Position numbers and translations under genes: made by a program. Below the pieces are notes generated by a model. That model worked only from the letters and a program-made list of their open reading frames with translations, ran no database searches and was not told where the DNA came from. Of a stretch of DNA of 64,000 nucleotides, positions 18,866 to 28,713 are shown one piece after another. The stretch's first letter is position 1, and every line of letters starts with the position of its first letter. This DNA comes from Acidobacteria bacterium UBA2990 (lineage in GTDB: Bacteria; Acidobacteriota; Vicinamibacteria; Vicinamibacterales; UBA8438): contig DEAE01000032.1 in assembly GCA_002347025.1 (NCBI GenBank), positions 112,504 through 176,503 on the forward strand, written 5' to 3'.

Positions 18866-19654
18866 CTAGACTCCACCGAACCAATGAAATCCCCAGTCTG
18901 AATTGATGCCTCCGGTGCCACGTCCAAAGGAGGCCATTGAGTCGACGACTTGAATAGACTTGAGAAATTTGAGGTTTTTATAACCACATTGGCGTTCTAC
19001 TCGTAGGCGGAGAGGCGCACCATTGCCGATCGGGAGAGCCTGCCCGTTGAGGTTGTAGGCCAGAATAGTTTGGGGATGCATGACCTCGAAAAGGTCGATA
19101 CCCTCATACCAGCCGTCCACGGTGTCCAGCATGACATAGCGTGCTGTCGGCTTGATACCACCGGCAGCATTCAGCACCTGTACCAGCGGGACACCAGTCC
19201 ATTGACCGATGGCCGACCACCCCTGTTCACACACGTGAGCGGTGATTTGGGTCCGAGCTGGCATTTGTTTGAGTTGTTCCAGTGTAAAGTCAGTGGGACG
19301 CCTGACCAGGCCCTTCACCGGGAGACTCCATCCCCTGAATCCTCTGCTGCGTAGCTGCTGGTATTCCTCGTCCTGCGGATCGGTCTGCCCCCAGGTCGGA
19401 AACTCTGGAGCGATGTCACTTAACTCATATTCCCGGGCGAGTGGCTGGTCAGACAGGAGGAAGCGATTGGCGCTCATGGTCAGGACGTCGGCTACGCCGA
19501 TCAGTCCGGTCCTGATAGTTGGTGGAATGAAGGTGTCCCGCGAGCAGCCAGAGCTGAACAACCCAACGAGGGCTGGTATGCTGGATAACATATTCCGACG
19601 GGAGATCTGATGCTGTTGGATAAATTGGATCGGATTCGAGAATGATGCCTTCAT
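18866..19654 (-). CDS. Exported molybdoenzyme of the sulfite oxidase/YedY fold
   Basis: The 262-residue protein has a Tat-like signal (SRRNML at residues 18-23 followed by a hydrophobic stretch) and then a SUOX-fold Moco domain. Gly-rich FRGWSLPVKGLVRRPTDFTL is followed by TAHVCEQGWSAIGQWTGV, where Cys142 is the expected molybdenum ligand. GGAG lies just before the ATG. Relatives oxidise sulfite or reduce methionine sulfoxide in the periplasm. It shares the strand with a cytochrome b gene 81 bases upstream, which is the likely membrane partner. Confidence 0.87.
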   Translation of the reverse strand: MKASFSNPIQFIQQHQISRRNMLSSIPALVGLFSSGCSRDTFIPPTIRTGLIGVADVLTMSANRFLLSDQPLAREYELSDIAPEFPTWGQTDPQDEEYQQLRSRGFRGWSLPVKGLVRRPTDFTLEQLKQMPARTQITAHVCEQGWSAIGQWTGVPLVQVLNAAGGIKPTARYVMLDTVDGWYEGIDLFEVMHPQTILAYNLNGQALPIGNGAPLRLRVERQCGYKNLKFLKSIQVVDSMASFGRGTGGINSDWGFHWFGGV

Positions 19655-19735
19655 TAATTCTCCTCTGGTTTCTCAGGCCCCTGCAATTGGCCTGAGAATA
19701 GCCGTTTCCAGCCAGAGTGATGACTCTGGAATGAA

Positions 19736-20500
19736 TCAGGTGTCTGCAGAGCTCATTTCGCCATCACGCCTAATGTCACTAGTGGAGCTTGAGATAAGCA
19801 GGTGTCCAGTGAACATTGAACGGATCCTGTTGGTAGCCCCTGCGCGTATGACCTCGAGTATGTGTAGGATGACGAAAACTATGAATAAAACGGTTCCAAC
19901 AGAATGTAGTGTTCGTGCCGACTGTCGTCCACCGAAGATGTCAAGTAGCCAAGGCCAAGCAGCTGTGAAGCCAGGAGACTGTGCCAATCCGGTGAGCACC
20001 ATGAGAGGCACAAACACGAATATTAGCATTAGGTAAGAAATTTTTTGGAGAGTACCGTACTCGGTGGTCGTGGTCTGGCGAGGTAAGGTCCACCGAACTT
20101 GTTGACGAAGGTCCCGGTGCAAATTATCGAGCCTCAGTTCATCACGGTTTAGCCACAGCTGCTGCTGTAGATGTCCTGTCCTGAGGTTCCAACCAACGTA
20201 GATTAATCCGTTGATGAGAAAGACCCAGGCAAACGTGAAGTGGTAGTTCCGTCCCCACATCCGGTTTCCCAGGGAGCCAGCCTCATCCCAAGAGAGCCCC
20301 CAGTCTTCGAGTTTGAAAATTGCAGGATAGCCTCGATAACCAGTGTGGCCCCAATAGAGCTCAGGAAAGTCAAGAAAGATGTGGAGACCGCTGACCAACA
20401 AATAGGTTCCGGCAATTACATTAACCCAGTGGGAGATGCGCACATTGAGCGGGTGGCTGGTGCGCCACTGCCGGCGGCCGAAGCTAGATTTTAGTGTCAT
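19736..20500 (-). CDS. Membrane cytochrome b (b561/thiosulfate-reductase-type)
   Basis: The 254-residue membrane protein has four main hydrophobic segments and paired histidines as heme ligands: HPLNVRISHWVNV in TM1, NYHFTFAWVFLING, and TLHSVGTVLFIVFVILHIL in the last helices. The pattern is that of the b-type subunit of thiosulfate reductase or Ni/Fe-hydrogenase/YedZ-like partners. Here it probably links the quinone pool to the exported molybdoenzyme encoded next. It begins the minus-strand run that reaches nadE and diverges from isocitrate dehydrogenase. Confidence 0.87.
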   Translation of the reverse strand: MTLKSSFGRRQWRTSHPLNVRISHWVNVIAGTYLLVSGLHIFLDFPELYWGHTGYRGYPAIFKLEDWGLSWDEAGSLGNRMWGRNYHFTFAWVFLINGLIYVGWNLRTGHLQQQLWLNRDELRLDNLHRDLRQQVRWTLPRQTTTTEYGTLQKISYLMLIFVFVPLMVLTGLAQSPGFTAAWPWLLDIFGGRQSARTLHSVGTVLFIVFVILHILEVIRAGATNRIRSMFTGHLLISSSTSDIRRDGEMSSADT

Positions 20501-20657
20501 CGGCGACTACACAGATTAAACCATTTTAGAGGGTTCTAAATAACGATTTTAGAAACTGAGTGAGCGGAGGCATGCCAATTCTTCGTTGATGCGCTACCAT
20601 CAGAGGTTGCCGCCGTTCCAGCTAAGATATCGTTTTTCGGCGACAGCAAGGAGTCAC

Positions 20658-22886
20658 ATGCCGCCTACCAAGATTATTTGGACAAAGATTGACGAGGCTC
20701 CAGCTCTTGCTACCTACTCGTTGCTTCCGATTGTGCAGGCTTATGCCCGAGGTAGTGGGATTGAATTTGAGACTCGTGATATTTCGTTGGCCGGACGAAT
20801 TATCGCAAATTTTCCAGACCGGCTGAGCGAACAGCAACGCATTCCAGACGACCTGACGTGGCTGGGCGAGTTAGCGAAAACCCCGGTGGCAAATATCGTA
20901 AAACTGCCAAATATTAGTGCATCAATTCCTCAACTCCAGGCTGCGCTCAAGGAACTGCGCAGCCACGGCTACGACATGCCGGATTATCCGGAGGATCCAC
21001 AGACAGAGGCTGATCTGGAAGTGCGCGCTCGCTTCGCTAAGGTGCTTGGTTCTGCAGTAAATCCGGTTCTGCGCGAGGGAAATTCCGACCGACGCGCGAC
21101 TGGGTCAGTTAAGCGGTTTGCACGGGCGAATCCCCACAAGATGATGAAGCCTTGGCCAGATGCTGGCTCAAAGACTCGTGTAGCACACATGGAGGAGAAG
21201 GACTTTTTCGGTAGTGAAACTTCGGAGACCGTGCGGGAGTCTGAGGATGTGCGGATTGAGTTTGTCAGTCCCGGTGGGACGGTTTCTGTTCTTAAGGCGA
21301 CCGTTGCATTGACGGCAGGTGAAGTCATCGATACCGCCGTGATGAATGTTACTGCGCTGCGTGCATTCTTTTCTCGAACCATCGAGGAAGCCACTCGTCA
21401 CAAGGCACTCTTGTCGTTGCATCTAAAGGCGACGATGATGAAGGTTTCTGACCCCATCATGTTCGGTCACTGTGTTGCGGTCTATTACGAGCATGCTCTC
21501 GAAGAGCATGCCGAGATACTTGATCAAATTGGGGCTGACGTGAACAACGGAGTGGCTGATATTTTTGAGAAGCTTGACAAGTTAGACTCTGCGAAGAGCA
21601 GCAAAGTGAAAGCCTCCTTTGAAGCGGTGTACGACGATCGTCCGCCACTAGCAATGGTCGACTCGGCTAAAGGAATTAGCAATCTGCATGTGCCGAATAA
21701 TGTCATTATCGATGCTTCGATGCCCAATGTGGTTCGAGATGGTGGCAAGATGTGGAACCGTCAGGGTAAGTTGCAAGACACTATCGCCATGATTCCCGAT
21801 CGTTGCTATGCGGCGATGTATCAAACAGTGATCGAGGATTGTCAACAGTACGGTCAGTTTGATCCGTCTACGATGGGGAGCGTGTCCAATGTGGGGTTGA
21901 TGGCGAGAAAAGCCGAAGAATACGGGTCCCATGACAAGACGTTTATAGCCCCAGGTCCAGGCGTTATCCGTGTTGTTGGGGCTGGTGGCTCGACACGGCT
22001 GGAGCAAGTAGTGGAGGCAGGCGATATTTTTCGGATGTGTCAAACAAAGGATGAGCCCATTCGCGATTGGGTCAGGCTTGCGGTAGATCGTGCTAGGACA
22101 TCCGACACACCAGCCGTGTTTTGGCTTGATGAGCAACGGGCTCATGATGCGGAGATCATCACGAAGGTGAAGTTATACCTGTCTGAACATGATACGAGTG
22201 ATCTGGACGTTCAAATCTTGAAGCCGATTGACGCGATGCGCTTTGCATTGGAACGGATCAGGCGTGGTGAAGACACAATTGCTGTCACTGGGAACGTGCT
22301 GCGAGACTACCTTACTGACCTGTTCCCGATTTTGGAATTGGGTACTAGCGCACGGATGTTGTCGATCGTTCCGCTTCTCAGTGGTGGGGGGCTTTTTGAA
22401 ACTGGTGCTGGCGGCTCGGCCCCTAAGCATGTAGAGCAAATGCTTAAGGAGGGGCACCTTAGGTGGGATTCCCTCGGTGAGTATTGTGCTCTCGTGCCAG
22501 CGTTGGAGCTGGCCGCTACTAAGACAAGCAACCAAAGGGCATCGGTGCTCGCGAAAACGCTGGAGCGGGCAATCGGACTCTATTTGGCAGAGGACCGTAT
22601 TCCGTCTCGACATGTGAACAAGATGGATAATCGAGGCAGTACCTTCTACCTGGCCCTTTATTGGGCGAAAGAGCTGGCGAAACAAAATGAGGATACAGAA
22701 CTTCAGTCGCGCTTCTTGGTTGTAGCGGAAAAGCTCGAAAAAAACAAGGCGGTTATAGAGAGGGAATTACTTGAGGCACAGGGGCAACCAGTGGACATTG
22801 GTGGGTATTACCATCCCGATGACACCTTGGCAGAGCGGGCGATGCGGCCGAGCATGACTTTCAACGCAATCATCGATACGGCGTAA
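20658..22886 (+). CDS. icd: NADP-dependent isocitrate dehydrogenase, monomeric type
   Basis: From the ATG at 20658, preceded by AAGGAG at 20648-20653, the protein has 742 residues, the usual size of the monomeric enzyme. Signature stretches include IIWTKIDEAPALATYSLLP at the start, NPVLREGNSDRRA (substrate-binding Ser/Asn/Arg), VKRFARANPHKMM, and GSTFYLALYWAKEL near the end. It oxidatively decarboxylates isocitrate to 2-oxoglutarate, making NADPH in the TCA cycle. The upstream in-frame extension from 20586 has no family similarity and precedes the Shine-Dalgarno, so I left it out. Confidence 0.96.
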   Translation: MPPTKIIWTKIDEAPALATYSLLPIVQAYARGSGIEFETRDISLAGRIIANFPDRLSEQQRIPDDLTWLGELAKTPVANIVKLPNISASIPQLQAALKELRSHGYDMPDYPEDPQTEADLEVRARFAKVLGSAVNPVLREGNSDRRATGSVKRFARANPHKMMKPWPDAGSKTRVAHMEEKDFFGSETSETVRESEDVRIEFVSPGGTVSVLKATVALTAGEVIDTAVMNVTALRAFFSRTIEEATRHKALLSLHLKATMMKVSDPIMFGHCVAVYYEHALEEHAEILDQIGADVNNGVADIFEKLDKLDSAKSSKVKASFEAVYDDRPPLAMVDSAKGISNLHVPNNVIIDASMPNVVRDGGKMWNRQGKLQDTIAMIPDRCYAAMYQTVIEDCQQYGQFDPSTMGSVSNVGLMARKAEEYGSHDKTFIAPGPGVIRVVGAGGSTRLEQVVEAGDIFRMCQTKDEPIRDWVRLAVDRARTSDTPAVFWLDEQRAHDAEIITKVKLYLSEHDTSDLDVQILKPIDAMRFALERIRRGEDTIAVTGNVLRDYLTDLFPILELGTSARMLSIVPLLSGGGLFETGAGGSAPKHVEQMLKEGHLRWDSLGEYCALVPALELAATKTSNQRASVLAKTLERAIGLYLAEDRIPSRHVNKMDNRGSTFYLALYWAKELAKQNEDTELQSRFLVVAEKLEKNKAVIERELLEAQGQPVDIGGYYHPDDTLAERAMRPSMTFNAIIDTA

Positions 22887-22930
22887 GCGGTGCGTGCTGG
22901 TTCAATTGGTTAAGTCCTTCTCCAGACGAA

Positions 22931-22964
22931 GGGTATTCGATGTTTCCGGGCGCGCCGGATACCC
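22931..22964. terminator. Possible hairpin between convergent genes
   Basis: GGGTAT (22931-22936) can pair with ATACCC (22959-22964), and inside lies a second stem CCGG/CCGG around GCGCG. It sits between the stops of isocitrate dehydrogenase and the cyclase gene. There is no T-run, and a 9-base bulge weakens it. Confidence 0.3.
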
Positions 22965-23075
22965 CAGAATTTAGTTCCGGTGCTCTACGCCCCGAAGTCT
23001 GAGACGGCTCGATATGGACGATGACCGGCTGTTCCAGTGTAAACCAGCGCACTCATGAACGGTTTTAGGTCGACC

Positions 23076-24140
23076 CTAGAAAATTGCGATCGCATTGACC
23101 GGTGAGCCAGTTCCGTTCTGAACCGCGAGCGGTCCAGCAACCAACATGAACTCCCAGCGGTTGAGGTCTGCCGCGGTCTCAGCTAAAGCTTCAAGGTCTT
23201 GATTGTCGAACAGGTCTACGCCCATCGCCACGATCGTTAGAGTATGGACTGGTAGGCGAACCCCTTCGACCTGCGATGGCACCACATCTGCGGCGGCATC
23301 ACTGCCAAGAAATGACACGTCTCGCGATTTTACCCAGGGCATGGTGGAAGCGTGGAGACCAGCGGCCAGTTCGGATATGACCCAGGGGCCGTGTTCTGCC
23401 CTCCGTGCCCAGCGTCCAGTACGGATGAATATAGCGTCTCCTGGACGTACTGTAAGACCTGCCATTTCTTCCCAGGCTTCGAGGTCTTCCATGTAGATCG
23501 GAGTGCCGGGTTCGAGATAGGGCACGCCCTTGAGTCGAGGAATGTCGAACAGGATCCCTCGGGTGACAATTCCTCCTTGAAGGTTGGCGATGGATGCGTT
23601 TGAACACCCGTCTTCGGTAATCGTGTCCTGTGACACCCCGTTGTACATTTGGCCCTTGTACATGATGTGGCAGAGTGAGTCGATGTGACTGTGGGAGTAA
23701 CCATGGTAGCTAACGGAATAATTGTCGCTTACCGCGCCCATGAAGGGTGGTTCGACAGTTGAGTCAGGCACGTTCAGCATGCTACGTCTGAAAGGGAGTG
23801 GGACGTCATCCGCTTGTTCGACTAGTAGTTGATGTTCGAGGGACACGGTAATGCCTTCGGTAACCAACGAGGTGGCTTCGAGTCTCTTCGTCGGTGAGAT
23901 AAGGTTCGCGGCACCCAGTTGATCATTTGGTCCCCAACGCCCCCAGTTCGACAATTCGTTCATGAGTCGCTCGATATCTTCCTGGGAAAGATCCCTTGAC
24001 TCGGCTGCAACAGGGGGTGGCTCATAGCTAGGCAGAGTCTGAGCTGTTTCGTGCAGGGGCTCTCCGTTCTGGTTTGATGTTGCTGTGCAGTTGATGAACG
24101 TAACAGTCAGTAGGGGGGGCAGCATGAGCCATCGTTTCAT
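23076..24140 (-). CDS. Cyclase/kynurenine-formamidase-like metal hydrolase, exported
   Basis: The 354-residue protein starts with a signal sequence (MKRWLMLPPLLTVTFINC, Cys18 possibly lipidated though the lipobox is poor). The cyclase-family core includes HGYSHSHIDSLCHIMYKG, with the metal-binding H-x3-HxD-type histidines, and GDAIFIRTGRWARR. The family (PF04199 type) covers bacterial kynurenine formamidase, isatin hydrolase and uncharacterised amide or lactone hydrolases. Unlike the cytosolic enzymes this one carries an export signal, so it may act on environmental compounds. It has its own upstream region and no operon partners. Confidence 0.85.
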   Translation of the reverse strand: MKRWLMLPPLLTVTFINCTATSNQNGEPLHETAQTLPSYEPPPVAAESRDLSQEDIERLMNELSNWGRWGPNDQLGAANLISPTKRLEATSLVTEGITVSLEHQLLVEQADDVPLPFRRSMLNVPDSTVEPPFMGAVSDNYSVSYHGYSHSHIDSLCHIMYKGQMYNGVSQDTITEDGCSNASIANLQGGIVTRGILFDIPRLKGVPYLEPGTPIYMEDLEAWEEMAGLTVRPGDAIFIRTGRWARRAEHGPWVISELAAGLHASTMPWVKSRDVSFLGSDAAADVVPSQVEGVRLPVHTLTIVAMGVDLFDNQDLEALAETAADLNRWEFMLVAGPLAVQNGTGSPVNAIAIF

Positions 24141-24301
24141 CGTGTACCTCCATTAGTTCGCCATTAGCTAACGCTTGCCTTGCATTATCGGTCTAAGTAG
24201 GCTTTTTCGAAACCATCTGACAATTTAAAGGACGGGTTCGGGCTGTCTGTTCTGAGCATCGGCCTTGTGACTCTCGACACAAGCTTCCTCTCAAAAAAAG
24301 C

Positions 24302-27300
24302 CTAAAAAGGGACTCCAAGTCTGACGTAGATTGTGGTCCGACCTTTAGCGGTGAGAGGAAATGCGAGGCCAGTGCGCACGACCGTTGGACTTATCCAAAG
24401 TGGTAGGCTGCTTATCAGTAATTCGCCGCCGATGGATGTGACACGGCCTTGGGGATTTTTCGTTATTTCAGGGTTCCAGGCATTGCCCGCGTCGGCAAAC
24501 AAACTGCCGCTGACCCAGTCGGCATAAACAGGTGCTGCACCCAATCCCTTGTTGAGACGAGCCACGGGGAACCTGTACTCGAATGATATTGCCCAGGCGG
24601 TTGATCCAGTGCGTATGCCCCAGGGATAGCCGCGGATGGGAAATTGGATGCCGGGTTCACCAAACAGTTGCAAACCTGAGAACTGTTCGGCTTGCCCTGC
24701 CGTGCCCCCGAGGGCATAGAAGTCTCGGTCAGCTCTGGGCCCCCAGGCTAGTCCGCCGCTGGCGCGTATTGCAAGGACGTGATTGGAGAAACCTTTGAGA
24801 GGCAGTGCTCTAAAGAGTTTGATCTGTCCAGTGGCATCGGTCCAGGAGCCATTCCTGCGTGGTGCGTCTGAGAGAGAGGAGGCTACCCTTGGGTCCCACC
24901 TTCGCCGAATCTTGGTGGACCCAGTGATGCCGTCCTCAGGACTTATAGAAAATGGGCGTATTCTGGTGTTGTTGTAGACGATGCTTGCGGATACCTGGGG
25001 TGAACCCACGGTGGCAGTGAATCCGTCCTCTGGATTCTGTGTGCTGTCCCATAAGGTTTGGTGTTCCCAGACGTAGGATGCGCCAATTGACGCATTGAAC
25101 TGGGTGCGAACTTTCCGTCGAACCAGCGAAATATCCATACCAAGCTCCCGCTCTCGTTTTAGGAGGAAGAGATTCTGGTCAGCAGGAGTCTGACTTTTTT
25201 TCAAGGTTGGTTTAACTAAAAAACTGGCCGACGATCGGTTTTGGTTTGCTGACACGCTGATAGCGGGGTTGCCGAGTCCGAAAAACGTGTAAGCCAGACC
25301 GCCGGTGAACCGCTCCCCTTGAGGTTCGAAACTGACTAAACCCGTGACAGCGTGGCGGCCTACGGTATCGGTTGCTGCAGTTTGAACGCCTAAGCTTGAG
25401 CCGATGATTCTGTGCCCACCCCGGACTTCCCCTTCAGAGAAGACAGGAGTCCAGAACCTGGGCCAAAGTGATGGGAAGGGGTCATAAGAGCGTTCTGTTA
25501 GCTTTAGCTGACCTGAATAATTCCGCGTAGATGCTCGCCGGTCATCGTTGAATCGGTCATCGATGGGACCCGGGTTAAACCATGTGGCCGGGTTGTAGGG
25601 AATACGCTCGATGTGCCATCCGTCGGCGTGGTAGGCGCTGAAGTAGATCCACGTTCCTGTTGGGTCCACCACAGGATAGGAGGCGCCGGTGGCCAGGTTG
25701 GTGACTTGACGCACGAGGCCGAGCTTTCCTGTGGTTAGGATGTCTGCGGCAAATATATTGGGGATGCCGCTTCTGTCGGATGCCCAGAGCAGGTGGCGGC
25801 CATCGGGGCTCCAGGTAGGTGTTAGGTCTATGGCTCGGTCTACAGTGATTTGTTCGTGGATGTGGCCATGCTCATCCAAGAGGACCAGGTCGTAGGATGC
25901 TCCGGTCGTCCACCGTGACACGGCAATCCAGCGTCCGTCTGGCGACCAGGCTGGGGAGGTCCAATGAATGTCGTCGGTAGGCTCGACCATAGGGTCCAAC
26001 GCGCCTGTCACCAGGTCGACCACAACCAACCAGGTTCGGCCTTTGTCTTGTTGGACGGCTACAACCTTGTTGCCATCCGGTGAGACCGACGGAAAATCCA
26101 GTCTCTGGCCATCGGTGACCTGGTAGGACTTTCCATCTGTGGGATTGACTAGGTAAAGGTCTTTGTAACTTCGATAAGGACCATCGAACTCGAGCTGAGA
26201 AAACACCAAACTTCCATCCGGAGTCCAGTCGAGTAGAGCTAGGCCGTTTGTTCGTACTAGATTTTGGCCGGTCGCATCGCTCAGTTCTGTTAAGTGAATC
26301 TGTGTATCCGAGAGTCCGTCTGATTTGGCAAAGGCTAGCATGAGACCGTCTGGGGCGAGTTTTGGGGAGAGCGCGAAGCGTCCAGCACTGTCGATTGTTT
26401 CACCTCGAGTGATGGGGGCTTGTTTGGAGAGATCATCGAGAAGGCTCTTGTAGCGGATAGCTAGAGTCCTGACCCAGCCAGCGTAGGCCTCCGTAAAGCT
26501 AATCCCGAATGCTTGCCGGCTTGCCGCGTCTATTCGGTATGGTATAAGTTGACGGTCCACGGCCTTAGCGAACGCAGAGATGCCTTCCAGGCCGTAGCTT
26601 TCTGCCAGATACGCAAAAAACATCGAACCGTAGATATATGGCCTGTTTCCGGCGGGCCAGACCTGGCTTTCTCCGGACATCTCTTGCAGACTTTCAAATC
26701 GGTCTTCCAACACAGCTGTTCGTAGCACCATGTCTTGAAATGTTCCTTTAGTCCTGCCGGCTTCAGTAAGGAAGGACTCGTAGTATGTGGCTAACCCCTC
26801 GACAACCCATCTAGGCAGCGAGCTGTTGGGGAAGATGGGCCATCCGACGGATGGCCTTCCGAAAATGGTCTTGGTCATGCGACCGAGGAGACCCCTTCGA
26901 TCTAGGTGAAAGACGTGTGCTAATTCGTGGGTGACGATCAACTCCAGCCAGTCGTTGAAGTAGGTGAGTTCGAACCCCTCTATTGGTGGAGGGGCCAGAA
27001 TGGTGATTCTGTTCCATGGGCTGACCGTAGCGAAGCCGTTGGCAATATCGGTGTGGTCACTGACCACGATGTCGATGGTGGACCGTGGCGCTGGGCCGAA
27101 GTGCTTTTCTAGACCACGATAGGCTCGCTCGGCGTGGTTGGCGACCCTGGAGGCCAAGGCTTTTAGATTTGACGGGTAGGCTACGCGGAAATGATCTGTA
27201 TCGAGGACCCGCCAATTCTCATCAGGTGCCTGGGTATATGCCGGAGCTGCAAGGACCATTCCTTCGATGATGCAAACCACTACCGTGGCGGCGTAAGTGG

Positions 27301-27319
27301 AAAGGTATCGTCGTGACAT
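24302..27319 (-). CDS. Secreted protease-like TolB-propeller protein fused to an outer-membrane barrel
   Basis: This 1005-residue protein has a signal peptide (residues 1-30). Residues of about 35-280 form a peptidase-MA-like domain with the zinc motif THELAHVFHLD (HExxH). A central beta-propeller has repeated TolB/PD40 units (FPSVSPDGNKVVAV, SPAWSPDGRWIAVSR, TPTWSPDGRHLLWASD). The last 350 residues resemble the BamA/D15 surface-antigen barrel (RDFYALGGTAGQAEQFSGL, FPIRGYPWGIRTG) and end in Phe. The barrel should anchor it in the outer membrane with the other domains in the periplasm or at the surface. Function is not established; processing or sensing of envelope proteins is plausible. Confidence 0.85.
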   Translation of the reverse strand: MSRRYLSTYAATVVVCIIEGMVLAAPAYTQAPDENWRVLDTDHFRVAYPSNLKALASRVANHAERAYRGLEKHFGPAPRSTIDIVVSDHTDIANGFATVSPWNRITILAPPPIEGFELTYFNDWLELIVTHELAHVFHLDRRGLLGRMTKTIFGRPSVGWPIFPNSSLPRWVVEGLATYYESFLTEAGRTKGTFQDMVLRTAVLEDRFESLQEMSGESQVWPAGNRPYIYGSMFFAYLAESYGLEGISAFAKAVDRQLIPYRIDAASRQAFGISFTEAYAGWVRTLAIRYKSLLDDLSKQAPITRGETIDSAGRFALSPKLAPDGLMLAFAKSDGLSDTQIHLTELSDATGQNLVRTNGLALLDWTPDGSLVFSQLEFDGPYRSYKDLYLVNPTDGKSYQVTDGQRLDFPSVSPDGNKVVAVQQDKGRTWLVVVDLVTGALDPMVEPTDDIHWTSPAWSPDGRWIAVSRWTTGASYDLVLLDEHGHIHEQITVDRAIDLTPTWSPDGRHLLWASDRSGIPNIFAADILTTGKLGLVRQVTNLATGASYPVVDPTGTWIYFSAYHADGWHIERIPYNPATWFNPGPIDDRFNDDRRASTRNYSGQLKLTERSYDPFPSLWPRFWTPVFSEGEVRGGHRIIGSSLGVQTAATDTVGRHAVTGLVSFEPQGERFTGGLAYTFFGLGNPAISVSANQNRSSASFLVKPTLKKSQTPADQNLFLLKRERELGMDISLVRRKVRTQFNASIGASYVWEHQTLWDSTQNPEDGFTATVGSPQVSASIVYNNTRIRPFSISPEDGITGSTKIRRRWDPRVASSLSDAPRRNGSWTDATGQIKLFRALPLKGFSNHVLAIRASGGLAWGPRADRDFYALGGTAGQAEQFSGLQLFGEPGIQFPIRGYPWGIRTGSTAWAISFEYRFPVARLNKGLGAAPVYADWVSGSLFADAGNAWNPEITKNPQGRVTSIGGELLISSLPLWISPTVVRTGLAFPLTAKGRTTIYVRLGVPF

Positions 27320-27483
27320 TGCGAATTAGAAAACTATCAGGTCAAATTACCGAACCCTGGTGAAAAGGCAAAATGTCCTGATATTGCAGAGGTCATATGG
27401 GCGTCTGTTTACGATACCCTGATGGCTGAATGGTAGTCGAGCCTGCGTATAATGGCGGCGATTCAAGTAACGGTGGGGTGAGG

Positions 27484-28695
27484 ATGTTGATGAAGGACGC
27501 TTTCATTTATGACGGAGTTAGAACACCGTTCGGTCGCCATGCTGGGGCTCTGGCCGCAGTCCGACCAGACGACCTCTTGGCTGGAGCCATTGCCTCACTA
27601 ATGAAGCGGACCTCGTTTCGCGGCGAGGATGTCGAAGATGTCGTTATTGGGTGCACGAATCAAGCTGGTGAGGATTGCCGGAATGTCGCTCGGCGGGCTG
27701 GGTTGCTGGCTGGGCTTCCAGTTGAAGTTGCTGGAATGACCGTCAATCGATTGTGCTCGAGCGGTCTGGCGGCAGTGCTCGATGCTTCCCGGTCCATCGC
27801 CTGTGAACAGGGGGACTTATTTGTTGCTGGGGGAGTGGAGCACATGAGCCGCGCTCCGTTTGTAATGGCTAAGTCGGAACGAGCGTATGGGAGACAGTTG
27901 ACCACCTTCGATACAGCGCTTGGGTCACGATTTCCCAATCCGCGTGTGACCGCCCAATATGGTGACCACGCGATGCCTGGCACGGCAGACAATGTTGCCG
28001 CAGACCTTGGTATCACGCGGGAGGAGAGTGATGGGTTTGCTTTAGCTTCTCAACATCGCTTTGCGACCGCTAAAGCGGCGCGGTTCTATGACGGAGAGTT
28101 GGACCCAGTCACGGTACCTGGATCAAAGAGAGGTAGTTCGACAATCGTTGCCGACGACGAACATCCGCGTCCAAGCACATCCGCTGAGAAGCTTGCAGCT
28201 CTGCCACCTTTGTTTGATGGGGGAGTGGTCACAGCAGGTAATGCGTCTGGGATTAATGACGGAGCGGTTGCGATGCTTGTTGGGAGTCGCGCTGCGGGAG
28301 AACGTGTGGGAGTCGCCCCATTGGCTCGAATGGTCTCAGCTGCGGTTGCTGGTGTCGAGCCGAGAATCATGGGTCTTGGGCCTGTTCCCGCCTCCAAGAA
28401 GGCCCTGGCACGAGCCCGCCTCTCGCTGGCTGACATGGACGTGATCGAGATCAACGAAGCATTTGCTGCCCAGGTTCTTGGTTGCCTAAAACTGATGGGG
28501 CTTGAAGCCGGAGATAGCCGGGTGAACCCTAATGGTGGAGCAATTGCGGTTGGTCATCCCCTGGGGGCATCCGGGGCTCGGTTGGCGCTGACTGCTACGC
28601 GGCAGTTGCAACGTTGTGGTGGCAGGTATGCGTTGGTGACGCTCTGTATCGGGGTTGGTCAGGGCCTTGCTGCTGTGCTGGAGCGCGTATCCTGA
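27484..28695 (+). CDS. Acetyl-CoA acetyltransferase (thiolase, 3-oxoadipyl-CoA type)
   Basis: From the ATG at 27484 the protein has 403 residues. It opens MKDAFIYDGVRTPFGRHAGA, has the nucleophile Cys91 in VNRLCSSGLAAVLDA, the motif NPNGGAIAVGHPLGASGARL with the catalytic His, and the second catalytic Cys in VTLCIGVGQG. The N-terminal pattern is closest to degradative thiolases such as PcaF/PaaJ, which cleave 3-oxoadipyl-CoA; fatty-acid thiolases look similar. The start could be two codons later; the frame back to 27430 adds 18 unlikely residues. The DASS transporter follows 18 bases later, suggesting uptake and breakdown of a dicarboxylate-related substrate. Confidence 0.92.
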   Translation: MLMKDAFIYDGVRTPFGRHAGALAAVRPDDLLAGAIASLMKRTSFRGEDVEDVVIGCTNQAGEDCRNVARRAGLLAGLPVEVAGMTVNRLCSSGLAAVLDASRSIACEQGDLFVAGGVEHMSRAPFVMAKSERAYGRQLTTFDTALGSRFPNPRVTAQYGDHAMPGTADNVAADLGITREESDGFALASQHRFATAKAARFYDGELDPVTVPGSKRGSSTIVADDEHPRPSTSAEKLAALPPLFDGGVVTAGNASGINDGAVAMLVGSRAAGERVGVAPLARMVSAAVAGVEPRIMGLGPVPASKKALARARLSLADMDVIEINEAFAAQVLGCLKLMGLEAGDSRVNPNGGAIAVGHPLGASGARLALTATRQLQRCGGRYALVTLCIGVGQGLAAVLERVS

Positions 28696-28713
28696 CTTAT
28701 CCGAGGTGCCACT

